Position numbers and translations under genes: made by a program. Below are positions 9,443 through 23,117 of a stretch of 33,018 bases of DNA, one piece after another. The DNA is from Gracilaria domingensis. Lineage: Eukaryota > Rhodophyta > Florideophyceae > Gracilariales > Gracilariaceae. Every line of letters begins with the position of its first letter. The first letter of the stretch is position 1. The DNA lies in NCBI GenBank assembly GCA_022539475.1, contig VCMS01000324.1:1-33018 (forward strand), in the 5' to 3' direction. Under the pieces are notes generated by a model. The model had not been told where the DNA came from, did not search any database, and was given only the letters and a program-made list of their open reading frames with translations.

Positions 9443-12400
9443 TCGCCCGCTGCCAGTACGACAGAATGACATATATTGACATGTCTGACGACCGCGTCAA
9501 CTGCAACAACCCGTCGCCAGCGAACCGCCTTCCAACGCAAGTTCGCGTTCCCGCCGCGCCTCCGCGCCACAAAACCCCGTCCGCTGGCCCGGAGCTTCCT
9601 CGCGCAGCCCGCTTTCACGTTCCACTCAGTTCCGCACACCAGTTCATAGAGCTCGATTCACAGCATATGACAGCCTGTTCGAGCGCGCTATGGAAGCTAT
9701 CTAGAATCACTGGTCGAAGCGAGTTTGATGCGTCACCACCTGTTACGAAAACGCAGTCCCTTTGGCCCGCCCGCATGCCTCCCGCGGCTTGGAGTGGAGA
9801 ACCAAACTCAATCAAAGCGTGAAGAAAGCTCGCAATAAGCGCTAAACTCGCCAGACCATGGCTGAGGTGTTTGCCTGTAGCGCGTTTAGAAGAGTTTCTC
9901 AAAGTCGATGACAGTGTCCGGGCCTGCGTGTATTACGTTGGATTCCCCAATCATTCTCAAGCCTGTTATGGCGGCTTGCTCGATGAGGCGTTACCACGTG
10001 CGAATCCTGTTCAGAGATGCCATGCAATCATATGACAAACTGTTTGTAACATCTTTGAGGCTCGAGGTAGGATTACTATCTGGGCTCAGGGAAACAGAAA
10101 TGTAGTTGAGGAATATTAGGACGGAGACGCAGTTCGAGTGAGTATTTTTACTTTCTGAAGGCGACTGTATGTCGTATCGCTAAAGCGGTTTCGGATAACT
10201 GCGCTGGCTGGGAGCCATATTTTTCAAGAAACAGGCACCAACTGTCCTTCATCCTATCCGGAGACGAAACAGACAGAAATCAAGTCAAGCTGGCCATTGA
10301 CAGTAGGCCCTGCGCTTGGGACTTCCGAAAACGGCTGTTTTCACTAGAATTGCGGTTTACCGAAACGTGTGATCCCCGTTCTAATTGAGTGTTAATGCTA
10401 GAAATGGCGGCTGTCTCTGTTCGCGATTGCAAACCTGTTTGCATGGGGGATAGACTGGGTTGGAGGAGGGGGGCAGCACTGCATGGACCCTTTAACAGAT
10501 TCCTATAACGAGCGACTTATCCCGAAGGAGCCGCGCAAGTTTGATTGGCAGAGGCTGCTATCATGTTCCAGTATTCTGGTGTTATAAACGATTGGACGAC
10601 TCCCGAGCTACGCATTTGCTAGGCCAAAAGCAAGTTGGTGCTGAAGATTGCTTATTCTGAAGCATAAAGGAGATAAGGTTTGTGGGGCCGGGAAACGTAT
10701 TCCCACTTTATGGCGGGAAATTATCGTTCAGGCAACACAGCACGGAGGAGGCTAGTCATGAAATCAAGAAGATTATGACAGTTGCAAGAGTTCCATTACC
10801 CCGGTTGTCCAATGCCAAGGTAGCGATGACGCGACCATTTTTCTTCCCGAGCTCCAGTCAGTCCTTTTTGCTAGCAGTTGCCAACGTACTCCATTGAAGT
10901 TTTGACCAATGTAGAGTGAACCCCACACAGGACATGATCGCAGGACATTAGTTAGCATCTTGTAAGCGAATAGGGATTTCTGGACTACTGCAATGTCTCC
11001 CATATAAAACATACTACGGTGCAAACGCTTGCTCCCCACCAATTCTAGGCCCTCGGAGGATTCTTGTTTCCTTTTTAAGCGTTCATCCTCGTTTGTTGAC
11101 TAGTGTGTCAGGCTGCCAACAGCATGTAGTCAATGAGGGTGCCTCCGGTGCGTAAAGAAAAATGATCGAACTAGTGGTGTAAAGACAATCGTCATACCGT
11201 GGTTCGTGTTGAAAAAAATGGCAAGAGTTAGACATAGTGTTTTGCTTTTATGTTTTATATTGGTTAGATAAGTTTAAGGCATGTGTTTGAATGTTACGCT
11301 ACACTAATTAGACCGCCGAGCTAAGTTGTTTAGTCAAAGTATTATCGCTATCAGTGAAATCCAAGGAGGAAGGCTCCGCTACCCTCCTGGGATATTCCTT
11401 TCCGAATGTTTTGTTCGGCGGCATGTTCTTCCAAACGAAGAGCATTATACACCTGCTTCCTCATTTCCTTGGCTTTTTACCCTGTGACTTCTTCATTTCG
11501 TTTGCCTAATTACCCTGCGCTTCGCAATACTTGACCGTCAAACCGCAAGTCAATCCGACCCTTACAATCAATCTTTCAACAAGTTTCGGCACTAAAAGTA
11601 ACCGACTACCAGCAACCGAAGAGAAAGCGCTCAAAGACGACTTCCCGAGTCCTAGCTTCGCAAGCTCAAGGTCCTGGCCCTCCCAATACAATTGTAAACA
11701 ACACTAGTCTAGCTTCTCCATTTCCATTTTCTCTTTGAAAGCAGACTTCAATCCTTGACCACCGCCACCCACCTTGGTCAATTCCTCCCGCCTTTATCAA
11801 GACGACACGCCGGATCTTCGAGCGATTCAACAGCTTGTGTCTGAATGTGCTGTTCGCGGCCGGTGGTATTATTTCATACCTGGACCATTTCAAGGCCAGA
11901 TGGGCTTCCCCTACACATCCCATTTCATTGCTGTGGTTACTTCTGTTTGCTTGCACAGTTGTGGCTCTCGATGTCACCCTCAATCTTTATGTATGAATAT
12001 CGCTTGTTCTTTCAGGATCATGACCCAGCCTGTTTCCACCTTTCTCACACGCATTTCCCCAACATTTTATCTCCGACTTCGCTTATAATATACATGTCGT
12101 TAGTGTCCCAGCTTATTTTGCCATTCGCCCTTGGAATGAATAAGAATTCGTCTCCTCACGGCATCGGATCCCTGTCAGCTCAAAAACAAACCACGCGAGT
12201 CATACGCATACTCCACAAATCCAACCCCGAGATCCGTCGTAACTTGCTTTTGTACGATTGTGCAATCACACCTCCAGGAGTAGAAAGGATCTCCTCAGTC
12301 TTACGATAATCTTCTCCACGAAGTGGCACCTGATGAGCGAAAACGAACAAAAGATCCAGTCTCGGCTTCTCCCCACGGCAGCTCCCCTTTTTCCCTTCTG

Positions 12401-15400
12401 TGGAGTTGCGCCCCTAGTTCGAGTTTGATCGCGTCTTGGGAGATGAAGATCGATGCTTCCTAGAGAGGCGAAGGAAGGGCGGTCAGAAGATGCTTGACGT
12501 TGAGGAAGTAGCGTCTATTCCCCGTAGAATCAGGAACGACAACTGACTCAACGCCCATAACACATCCCCAGGCCGACAGCTAGGGCCTGTTATCACTTGA
12601 GGAGGACGCACACGGCCGCAGCCAGGCCTCATAGGCCACGCAACAACTGTCCCCCTTACCGGCGTGCAGCAGCTTCCTGCCCATTTCCACTACTGGAGCC
12701 GAACAGTTCGGATGCACTTCTCCACAACTTGGGGCCCAATGGTGATCGTCATTCGTCATCATCATCTGACTCAAAGCTTATTCCGCTCGACACATCAGAA
12801 ATACCTCATGTGTCTCGAACTCTCTGAAGCGATGAGACCGGGGCTTTTCCAAAGTCCGAGAAATACGTGCACAAATCTGTAAACCACGACGCCAACAACT
12901 AGAACGACAACATAGAGAACCTACTCTATGCGCTCTACCACCAATGCCTCCAGAAAAGATTCCCCGTCCACCTCTGGCAGCTTATCCCGACCTGAGTCGC
13001 GTACCACTGTCACTCCCTTAACGGAGATAACTGAAACCGTGCTGAGACACATCATCGTTGCCTGAATTCGCCAGCGGGATCAACCCCAAGCTGCAGTTCC
13101 CATATAGGACGAAGACCACTGAATGGTACCGATGTCAAGGTTCCCAAGGACATAGTCGGTCACTCTCTTCGACAGGTGGGCTTTTGTCGCACTATCGGGA
13201 TAGCAATACACTTCGGACACTCAAAAAACAACTGTCGAAGGTTTCGTCCACACTTGTCGAGGATTGGACCACCGAAAGTTGTTCTGAATCGACCACACTA
13301 GTGACAATAGAACTGCTCAACCCCGTCCAAAAACTGTGGACTAGGGAAAAAGGATTCCCTCACAGCACTTGCATCTCGGCGCGAAGCAAAGTTATCTAAC
13401 CTCCGAAGCGGTGAAAGACGAGAGTCGGGCGGCAAAGAGGGTCCTATGACTGACTGACATCAAGTTTGGACTCGGATTGACATATCTGGCCTGCTACTGC
13501 AACTATTGCTTGGTTCCAAAGTGAGGAACTGGAACCACTCTAGATGCACATACATGTTAGCTAACATCTCGGGGACAAACGCTTATTATGCCTCCCGTTA
13601 TGTCTTCCAAACGAAGGTTGCATCCACTACTAAAACCTATGTCGATTCGGACAAACTGGAGAATAACGGGACCCTGACACAATTCCAGGAGGTTGAAGAT
13701 GGCAACATGCACCCATCACGAACCAACGAACTGCTCGGCGACACAAGTGAAACCTGAAAGCAGCAGGGACATACCAAACTCACTTGAAGCCACTAGGACT
13801 CAGCCGACACTGCCATGGGTCCATGAGTGGCTCCTACCACTTCGTCCCGGCTTGCAAGCGAGACACTTGCAAGACACTTAGTTCCGGCCGTAAACGATCC
13901 ATGCGAAGGAGATATGCTAACCCCAAATGCCAGAAAACGACGAGCTTTGGAGAAAGAGAACCAGAGACTGTCAGCACGAACCAAGAGCGACGCTCTCACT
14001 GACTGAAATCCCCGCGCTCGACCTGAAACAATACTCGGTTCCACTGTTGGAGCTTACAAACGATCGTACTTGGCGAAACGAATACATCCGGCGTACAATC
14101 CTAAAATGACACGTTGAAGCAGAAGTCCAATCCGTGTTCAGATACTTGAAGAACTCGAGTAATACGAGAGATCCTGACGCACCGGGTGATGTTAGTGAAT
14201 CACTCGGATCACAAACATCCCGGGCTTGTCAGTGAGCTGTGTACTTGTTCCACAGAAAGACTTGGGAACTACTCCACGAAGGACTGACTGACGAAAAAAG
14301 CTATATGGAACGAACGCTCAAGTTCCTAAGTGCTTTCCGACGTGGGTAGACGCAAGACCTGAAACTTGTCCGACACAGATACACTCCGGGCTGAACAAGC
14401 GATCTGATTACCAATTCCAGTCGACGCAGCATGCGAGACAGAGGATCACGATGCAGACGCGAAGCTCGGCCCGCAAAAAGGACCCGCGACATACCGGTCA
14501 GACAGGACTTGGCCTCCGACTCACACTTGCAGATATTAGCAGCACCCAACACGGGTGAGTAATACTGGGCTCGACACTTGAGTAAGAGTAGCAAGAACTT
14601 TGTGTGATATGACAGAATCGGAAAGAAACCCGAACGATGAAGATGTGTGCAGACGCTAATCCATCCTAAAAAAAGATACACTTTAGGGACAGAAAAAAGA
14701 ACCTGAGGACGCAGCAGAACCCAGAGCCTCTTCAGACTTGAAAGGACTAACTCCTGATCTACTACTAATTTCTGCGGTAGGCATTGGGGTAGTCAGAAGC
14801 AATCCGACAAAACACGACCCAAGAGACGCTTCACGAATGACGTAGATTGGAAAAGCTAACTGTTCGAGAAGATAATAGAACTCGTTGGCCCAACTGGATG
14901 CAGCGAGGCAACAGCAGGAAAAACGCCTTCCAAATGATGTTAGATGGAGAAGCTATACCATTCCGAGAATATAGAACCTTTGGCACAACTGATGCAAGAA
15001 TGGGAGCAACAGACGCTCCCAACGCTCCATTCTGCTAATAAGGCAAACCAGGGTGGAAATGCACCCGCCTGGAAATAGTCGGGGGCGACGAGGCGTAACG
15101 AGAAGACGGTAGGCTGCGCTAACTGCTGCCGAGACATCACAACCCCGGCGACGAGGGCACCCGAGCTCGGAAACGAGAAGTTAAAGCTCGGGAAGGCTGC
15201 TAACACTCGTCAGTAACAATCCCTGCTGGTCATGCGACCCAAGCTCGGTTGATGTTCACAGACCAGGGTAAAGAATGTTAGAGACAGCTTCGGAGTAGAG
15301 CTCGAATCCTCAGCAAAGAACTCTAGTAGCCCCGAATTTCGACGCCGGAGCACTGCGATGCGTACGGTCCTAACTTCTCGCACCAACCTGACAGAGTTCA

Positions 15401-17453
15401 CGCTCCGGCAAAAGAACCATTCAACTACCGATCACACTGACCTGGAAGCTGCGTAACGCTTAGGTACATGAGCATGCCGGGATGGCCAGTACTTTGGCGA
15501 TACGAGCTGTTAATCTTCGTACAAAGCTGTTTGCAGCAAATGCGACACCCTGGCATACGCGACAACCTGAACCACACCTAAAATTCATAATTCTATGTTC
15601 CTCGCGAATTTAAATAAACACCTATGGAGCACCTATGCCCACCACTTTGGTCTTAAAACATCACAACCCTTCCTGTAACATCGAAACTTTTGGCAATTTT
15701 CTACCAGGGAAATCTGGGGTGTTTGATCATTTTGCCAAGCCCCAACAGCGGCGCTGGTGCTGGGTGGCGGCGCAGCGTTGCGTTGCTGTACCGCCATCCA
15801 ATATCTTATCGGGGCCCGCTTCTCAGTACAAAACTGTATACACGTGCGCGTCGTTGCCGTGCAAGTACATTTCGCCTCTCGCGCCAATTTGACAAGTGAA
15901 AAAGCTGACCAACGTTGCCGTGCGCAATGGCGACTCCACGCTCATGCGAGTTCTTCTCCGTGATTTAAAGGAGCTCCAAGTGCTCGAGATCTTTCACCTT
16001 AAAAGCGTACTTGAGTTTGATTTTCAACCGTTCAAACGCAGTAGTTAAACTATGACTCTCCACCCTTTTTAAAATGCCTCATACAACATCGAGCCAATTT
16101 GTGCTCGCCGTGCTTGTTCAGGAGAGGCAAGCACAGAGTAAGCTCGTCCCCGTCGTACTACTTGACGTCCCGCAGCGTGACGCACATGTCAGACTATGTC
16201 TTTGGCCTACACAAAACGAAAACCATCTGTTGCCTCTTTGCATCGTCACTTCGCACTTGCATTCGATCTCTGCGACGTAAACGTCTGAAGCTAACAACAC
16301 AAAAAACAACAGCCAACTCTATCCAAAAACCGTTCTATCAGACGCACGAAAGGAGTTTTCTATTTCAGCTGTAGAACAGATTATTAATGGTTATCGCCCC
16401 GAAATATGTTCGACAGGATGCCTTAGGAGCACCCGAAAACATTTCTGCCTTTTTGCAGAGTCCTCTCCATGTTTCGCATTACGCACTAATTCGTCCACGG
16501 CTCGAACCACCAATGCAACATCCGCAAACCCATGGCTCTAAACGAATCTTGTCACTGACGCACTGTTCCACAAGCAAACGATTGAGACAACTTATTGCAT
16601 TGGCATGCGGGGGGTGGCTGTAAGAAACAACACCATGTAAAGAATATTAGAAGCTGGCGCTGCCCTCCACCAACGTTTAAAGAGAACGTATGAATCTTTC
16701 GAGAGCGGCTTTAACGTTTCTACTCAACCTCGATGGTCCCGAATTAACCGGGTGCAAGGCTTACTGTGGTACAAATACAACTATCTTTAATGAGTATTGC
16801 TAGAATGATAATTTATTTGGCTCCTCGTGTTTAAATAGTGAAACATGGGGTTTGCTACGAGAAGATCGTCCGATGAGAACTTCGATAAGAGGAATGGCAC
16901 GAATTTAGGTGAACAAAAAGACAAGTTGCCACGAGTCAGAAGCGAATAGGCTGTAACACTCCTTTCTTGCCACAGGTTACCGCATTGATTTCTTTGACTA
17001 GTATGATTGCCCGTGGTTTAATGACGTCTAAAAGGAATACGACGAACCGACCAATGATCGGTCATACCGTCATTGGATGGGAGAAACGGTACCTTTCGAC
17101 GTCCAATTAAGAAGCCGTTCTGGATGTCAAACACCAAGTACTTGGCAGATAAAGAACTCCGTAATATCGCGCGAAGAACAAGGACAGAGGATATCGGATT
17201 AACGTAGCACGTAGGGGTGAAAATGGAAGGTGCCGAGTTGTGTGTCATAAACAAAATGGCAAATATATCCCTATGCTCAAAACGAGGAGCGTTAAAGATT
17301 GACCAACAACAGTTGGCAGAAAAAGGCCAAAGATGGTATTTGGTGTATAAAGAATAAAAGCAAGGTGGTGGCAATGTTACTGGATATGTACTTTTACTAT
17401 TTGATTGTGCAATATTATGTATTGAAATGGGCGGTGTGCTTCCTGAGTGGGGC
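9443..17453. other. Eight kilobases without a supportable gene
   Basis: No frame on either strand carries a domain, a credible exon chain or a recognisable mobile-element protein. The frames at 11774-12309 and 13058-14109 are uninterrupted for 60-150 codons but have no recognisable features and overlap other open frames. Sequence around 12.9-15.4 kb is rich in AC and GA with many CTGACTGA-like motifs, which may mark an old repeat. A stretch at 17046-17374 has a slightly coding look but too little to name. No tRNA, rRNA or satellite was recognised. Confidence 0.45.
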
Positions 17454-18111
17454 NNNNNNNNNNNNNNNNNNNNNNNNNNNNNNNNNNNNNNNNNNNNNNN
17501 NNNNNNNNNNNNNNNNNNNNNNNNNNNNNNNNNNNNNNNNNNNNNNNNNNNNNNNNNNNNNNNNNNNNNNNNNNNNNNNNNNNNNNNNNNNNNNNNNNNN
17601 NNNNNNNNNNNNNNNNNNNNNNNNNNNNNNNNNNNNNNNNNNNNNNNNNNNNNNNNNNNNNNNNNNNNNNNNNNNNNNNNNNNNNNNNNNNNNNNNNNNN
17701 NNNNNNNNNNNNNNNNNNNNNNNNNNNNNNNNNNNNNNNNNNNNNNNNNNNNNNNNNNNNNNNNNNNNNNNNNNNNNNNNNNNNNNNNNNNNNNNNNNNN
17801 NNNNNNNNNNNNNNNNNNNNNNNNNNNNNNNNNNNNNNNNNNNNNNNNNNNNNNNNNNNNNNNNNNNNNNNNNNNNNNNNNNNNNNNNNNNNNNNNNNNN
17901 NNNNNNNNNNNNNNNNNNNNNNNNNNNNNNNNNNNNNNNNNNNNNNNNNNNNNNNNNNNNNNNNNNNNNNNNNNNNNNNNNNNNNNNNNNNNNNNNNNNN
18001 NNNNNNNNNNNNNNNNNNNNNNNNNNNNNNNNNNNNNNNNNNNNNNNNNNNNNNNNNNNNNNNNNNNNNNNNNNNNNNNNNNNNNNNNNNNNNNNNNNNN
18101 NNNNNNNNNNN
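17454..18111. other. Assembly gap (658 N)
   Basis: An unbroken run of N. Transposon copy 2 homology begins immediately to its right, so the left terminus of that element is probably hidden here. Apparent reading frames that cross the gap are artefacts of untranslatable N. Confidence 1.
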
Positions 18112-18390
18112 TATAATTACATGTACCTGATTTCTCTACATGAATGGAGCGGGTGTAGGCGGCGAATCTGCGCTAGCTGCCGCAGGCTGCACTTTCCACC
18201 AAAGCGCGGTGATCCGCATAGAAACAAAATACGCCAACTCGCGAGAGGATGAGGCGCGAATGCCGCCTCCATCCTCTCCGTTCGTACATGTCGTGGGAAC
18301 GCATTGCGCCCAGAGTCGCAATGGTTTCCCTACGTTGCAGGAACCTGCAACCTGCAACTCGTGAGCTACCTAGCGCATCAAGGTCATCTT

Positions 18391-19210
18391 AACCTGTATA
18401 CGCAAGCGGAAAGTATCCATAAGTTAGTCAATGATCCGTTGGATACATTTGAAATGCGATGGAACGTACCATTGATAAAGCAAAACAGAAACGTTTCGCT
18501 AGAAAAGTCGAGGGACCTAGTAAATCGCAAAAGGAAGAAGAAGAAGGAAAGGGATTGGTTAGATTACCAGGCAATCCATTCATCGTAAAACGAGAAAGGT
18601 CTCGAAGCGAGAACTCACAAGCAACGACACCAAGAATGCCCATGCAGCAAACATACCCCGATTCCCCCTAAAAACCTGCACCTGCAACTCGTGAGCTACG
18701 TCTGCATCAAAAGTCATTTACCTGTATACGTAAGCAGAAATTATCCATAAGTTGGTCAATGCTCTGTTGGATAAATTTGAAATGCGATGGAACGTACCAT
18801 TGATAAAGCAAAACAGAAGCGTTGCGCTAGAAAAGTCGAGGACCTAGTAAATCGCAAAAGAAAGAAGAAGAAGGAAAGAGATCGGTTAGATTACCAGCAA
18901 TCCATTCATCGTAAAACGCGAAAGGTCTCGAAGCCGAGAACTCACAAGCAACGACACCAAGAATGCCCATGCCGCAAACGTACCGCTAGATGCGATAAAC
19001 GAGAATGCAGCTTAAGTCCCAACCAAGTACCAGAATCGCCTATTTCGAACAGTCAGGCAAATAAACGACCATTTTCATTTCTTCTCTCAAGATCAAGTTA
19101 GTCAATGCTCCGTTGCATACATTTGAAATGCGATGGAACGTGCCATTGATAAAGCAAAACAGAAACGTTGCGCTAGAAAAGTCGAGAGACCTAGTAACTT
19201 GCAAAAGTAA
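18391..19210 (+). repeat. Tandem repeats in copy 2 (two and a part units)
   Basis: Units start at about 18391, 18717 and (partial) 19095. Each has the string ATGCGATGGAACGT, then CATTGATAAAGCAAAACAGA, then a purine-rich GAAGAAG stretch. The first two are preceded by CCTGCAACTCGTGAGCTAC. They are the same family as the units at 4187-4985. Unit boundaries differ between the two copies, which suggests unequal exchange or independent amplification within the element family. Confidence 0.85.
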
Positions 19211-19906
19211 CCCAAGCTTATTTCCTGCCGTTTACATGTCGCAGAGCGCGAAGAGACGTGGTGAGAATTGGTTAGTTTAGAACAAAGATACGTAGAAGGA
19301 TATGGAAGAACGTACGAAAAGACTGAACGGAATACATCCGTGAGATACGGATGATGTCCGCTTTACGGAGGCGTCCATTAGGCAGACATGAAGCGTACCT
19401 CATTCTCTTCCCCGCCCTCTACTTCGTAGCGAGTGCGAAGGCGGGGAAAGGTACGACGGAGCGGAGTAGAAAGCGAGGATGTGGATGGCACGGATCACGA
19501 CGGTAACGGTAGGTCGGACGCCGGAAGCGCGGCGGCGGAGACGGAGGGAAGAGATTTATTTTTCTGTGCGAGATTGGACAGTTGTATAGCGTACAACGTT
19601 GCGAAACCACAGGTTTATAACCAGTGGTAGATAATACGAGAAGTACACCCTTGTGTTGAGGTCGACGTGTACCTACGTTCCTTTTTGAACGAAAGCACGT
19701 GATTTAAACTCAAAATATATTCTCCGCTCTCAGCTTGACGTCAAACTTGACTATCGCACGACCTCCTTCTCCCTTCAAAAGACCTTTTTTTGCCGTTTTT
19801 GTCGTCGTTTCACCTTCATTTCTTCTTCCCATGGTCTACTACTGTACACATTAGAAGCGTGGGTGCCCCTTCGTTACTCGCCGAGGAGTCTTATCTCTTC
19901 AACAGC

Positions 19907-22884
19907 ATGTCAACCATTGCCCGTCTCGTCTGAAAACAGTGGTGGAAGACGACAATAGGCGGCCCATTCGGAGCAGCAAGCGTCTCAAGCTTTCCGCGCC
20001 CGCGGCCGCATCTTCCGAAACGGTCACTGCCCCTTGTCGCCTTCCCGAGCCTCCGGTGTCCGGGGACATCGTCGACCCCACTCCGTGCGCCCCTCCCATT
20101 CCGGACACTTTGCATTGTGTTTCTCCTTCCCCGGGTGTCGCGGCATTAGAGCGAGAACACGGAAGCAGTTCCCGCCCAGTGCCTTCTGAGGAGGCCCTTG
20201 GTGATTTGCATATGGATTATCTCAAGGTTTGTCTGGCTTCAGTAGCTTCCAACCTTGGTCATCGTGAGGCGGAGGAGCTAATTGGGCTACTTCGGGACCC
20301 GCGATTCTCGCAAAAGCCATTCAACGAGACCATAACAAGTTCCAAGCGCTGTACAGAACTGAAGAACGCCATTTTCGAACGATACGCCTCAAAAGACGGT
20401 TTCAATCGAAAACTGTCTCGCCAGAAGGATGTAAGTTCAGCGCCACCCTCTACACGAGAGACCTCGTTTAGACACTTTTGAAACAGCTCCAGTTGGCTAA
20501 CAACGAAAACACATTCTTCCACACTGTACCTCAGACCCACTTCACGAAAATATCTCACCCCATGTCCGGCTCTCTCGCAAAAGACGCCACCTCAAAACTT
20601 AAGGAAATGGTCATGGGCTCTTTTGATAGTGGAATAGTGTGGTACTCCCAAGAAATAAGTTACAGTGAATCTTTCGTAGGTCTTCTGCAGGTATACACCG
20701 ATAAGTCTTCAACAACTCTAAAGCACGCATCGGTTACCACCTATCCTCTTCACCTCATATTTCTCAACTTCTCCGACGAGCTTCGCCGTAAGTGCATCCG
20801 TGATGACCTCACAGTAGTGGCATACTTCCCTACCACACTGATCGAGGTTTCCGCATCTGAAGCAGACGCAATGCCATTCGTTTCTAGCAAGTCCCTACGC
20901 GAGTCCAGGATGCAAATCCTTCAAGAATCTCTTCGTCAAGTCCTGGAGCCCATTCTAAATCTCACGCAGAGAGGTTTTCAGTTCATCGACGAAGACAAAC
21001 TAAGTCGAGTGTGCCATCCTCTGCTTGCAAGTTATTGTGCGGATATTCCTGAGGCTAAGAAAATTCTGTCCATTCTTCATGAGACCAAAACGGAAAGCCC
21101 GTGTCATAGATGCAAAGTTTCTTGCTCGTCTTTATGCAGTCCTGTTCCCACCTCATTCAACGGACATTCTCAAAAGCACACGAAAAGCATCCGAAAGACA
21201 TACACAGCTATCTTGCAACATGCACAAAAAGACGAGGCGGAAAGACGTCAACGTCGTGCGAGAGAGAAGAGATCTCAGGCGGATACTATGATGCGTTCAA
21301 ATTCTATATCTCTCATTCTTTCGTTTCTCGAAACTTCCGTAAGCCTTGAAATGATCCCGGGATTGTCTTCATACAGTCTGTTCTCATTTAAACCGTTACA
21401 GAACTTGCATCTCGGCATCTCGAAGCTGATAAAAACGGCCACAATCGAGAGACTGCAGTCAGACACCCTGTGCACCACAATAGGAACATCTGCATCGCGT
21501 TCATTTCGAACGATACGCACCCAACTCCTCAACCATGCAAACGCAATTCTAGCTGCCATAGAACGCGATTCTCCTGCCAAAGGTTTACATATCGATTTCT
21601 CCACGCACGACAAAGGCAAATCTTTGAATGGTATCTTCACGAAAGACGGTCTCCCGTGGAATGCTGGAGGCCAAAAACTACGAAGCACTTGACATGGTCT
21701 TCCCCTTCAAAGGAGCATTCTTTGACATATGCTGTGGAGAACAGGACGTTGCCCCAATCACAACCGTCTTCTCTCAGTACTTGGACTTGCTTTCGACCTT
21801 CTTCAGATACAATCGTGACCCGTATTGCACTGAAAGCTCTCTCCTGTGTCTTAGTTCGGAGATTGAACCCTTCAAGCGTTCCGCAACAAAGAGTCTGGCG
21901 GATTTTCATCCCTCCAGACTGGGAACTCTGAAGTTTCATCTTCTCGATCATCTCGTGGACGATATTAGTCGTCTGGGAAGTATCAAGTACTACGACGCAG
22001 GCATATACGAACATGCACATTTGCTATTTAAGAGGCACTACAAAACGACGTCCAGAAGAACAGCAACGGCTGTGGAGGAGACTATTCGCTCCATTGAGCA
22101 CGGATATGTTAGAAAGCAATGAAATGGTAGTACTCCTTACCAGCGTACTCCAGGTGTACCAGGAACTTCCACACAGCTCCCTCGATTTGCAATGAGAGGG
22201 CGTTCTTTCACTTTACGAACTCTTCAACATTGTGTTTCAAGTATGTCCAGTTCAAAAACATGGACTGCTATTAGAGAGATGTTCTCAAGTACGGACACAA
22301 GGTCAATTCTTGACCAAATTGGTGAACAGGCCCTTCCTCCTTTCCTCAGTCTCGTTAAAGAAACACTGGATGAGCACTCTATTACATACTTCCCAGAAAA
22401 GACAAGGATAACTCTGGTGAATTCGGCGCTCGTGAAAGGCGGTTTCGTTCCGACTCTTGAACACTTCGATTCGTCTTCTAAGGCACTTAAGCTGGGAAGA
22501 CCCAAATGCCCCATCATCCAACGTGTCTTCGCTTCTCCAGCATTTGGTCCCAGTAGAAAGCCAACGTTTTCCACTGTATTGGTAAGCGGAGAAAATTCAG
22601 AGACTTGGGTTGCCCAGGTGGTCGCTCTGATTCGAATATCTCTCCTTGATTCTGCACTCACCGCACCAGAGGTGGTATTCGTCCGGTATTTCGTGGTTTT
22701 ACCCCCCGCAACAAACATCGACCACATATTGAAAGGCACATCGTTACGGTGGGCTACAAACGATGAAAAGAACCACATTCTTCCGTTCCCTCGTCATTCC
22801 AAAGCAGAGACTATCGTAGAGTTAACTCCTTGGTACGGGCTGGTTCCGGCTTCTGCACTACAGGGAACTGTCCATTTTGTTTGA
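19907..22884 (+). CDS. Plavaka/CACTA-like DDE transposase (interrupted)
   Basis: Probable transposase of copy 2. Exon 1 starts at ATG 19907. Removing 17 bases (19923-19939) leads into the frame that begins VEDDNRRPIRSSKRLKLS, a basic and Pro/Ser-rich N-terminus. A 41-base intron (20431-20471, GTAAGT...TTTAG) then joins it exactly to a 400-codon frame. That frame has the family pattern: a YPLHLIFLNFSDELRRK segment, VVAYFP, a CHPLLASYCADIPEAKK segment followed by ESPCHRC, and FKPLQNLHLGISKLIK. After a frame change between about 21650 and 21690 (a 1-base indel or a 37-base intron), the typical C-terminal part follows: LKFHLLDHLVDDISRLG, then EHAHLLFKRHYKTTSRR. One in-frame TGA (22120-22122) separates the last 250 codons; a 36-base GT-AG interval could remove it. 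The final part ends in WYGLVPASALQG. Catalytic acidic residues were not assigned. Whether it is active is doubtful. Confidence 0.75.
19923..19939 (+). other. Candidate 17-nt intron in transposase
   Basis: The interval begins GTCTCG and ends ACAG. It contains the only stop (TGA) between the first ATG of the transposase and the long frame, and its removal places ATG 19907 in that frame. The degenerate copy has the same interval at 5749-5765, also 17 bases with GT and CAG ends and two transitions. The alternative is a 5' untranslated ATG with translation starting further downstream. Confidence 0.4.
20431..20471 (+). other. 41-nt intron in transposase
   Basis: GGAT|GTAAGTTCAG...CGTTTAG|ACAC. Length 41 switches the frame exactly from the first long exon to the second, and the first in-frame stop downstream lies just beyond the acceptor. 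The homologous interval in copy 1 (6255-6295) is also 41 bases with intact GTAAGT and CAG ends. This is the best-supported intron in the window. Confidence 0.8.
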
Positions 22885-23117
22885 CCGAACTACCCAGCTC
22901 CACCTTTTTGTCCTCCACTTCAATGGTTTCAACAATGATTCTACGTCAATCGATTCTATCATGATTCAGATGAAGGACCAACTGAGCACGTTGATCTTGT
23001 ACAGCCTTAAACATTAAGGGCTCCATCCTCTCCATGTTCACCTTTTGATGCATTTTCTTGTGATCTTGTGCTACTTCCGAAATCGTTCATGTCCATTTCC
23101 TTAAAGTCTATATCCCA
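22885..23117. other. Convergent 3' gap between transposase and gene B
   Basis: This is the spacer between the plus-strand transposase stop and the minus-strand gene B stop. It presumably holds the right end of transposon copy 2 and both 3' untranslated regions. No inverted repeat matching the left side was recognised. Confidence 0.4.

Larger units (their letters stand above)
18112..23000 (+). mobile_element. Plavaka/CACTA-like transposon, copy 2
   Basis: This is the better preserved of two same-strand copies. From left to right it has the hairpin-motif region (about 18240-18340), tandem repeats (18391-19210), a conserved leader (19210-19900) and one transposase gene on the plus strand (19907-22884). 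The left end is lost in the gap. The right end lies somewhere after the stop at 22884 and before the convergent gene B, whose stop is at 23118. A CTCCATCCTCTCC block at about 23022 resembles the one near 18267, in the same orientation, but I cannot show it is terminal. Plavaka elements are CACTA-related DNA transposons. Superfamily assignment rests on the protein pattern, not on the termini. Confidence 0.75.

Noticed and set aside
11774..12309. Overlapping plus-strand frames of 104 and 154 codons
   Set aside because: No domain, no second exon that fits, and the two frames overlap, so neither stands out as coding.
17046..17374. Plus-strand stretch with slightly coding-like translation just left of the gap
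   Set aside because: Interrupted by stops, no family recognised, and the continuation is hidden by N; too weak to call.
17299..18252. Apparent 317-codon frame
   Set aside because: Most of it is untranslatable N from the assembly gap.
22224..22778. A 184-codon minus-strand frame
   Set aside because: Shadow of the transposase C-terminal exon on the plus strand, which has the family pattern.
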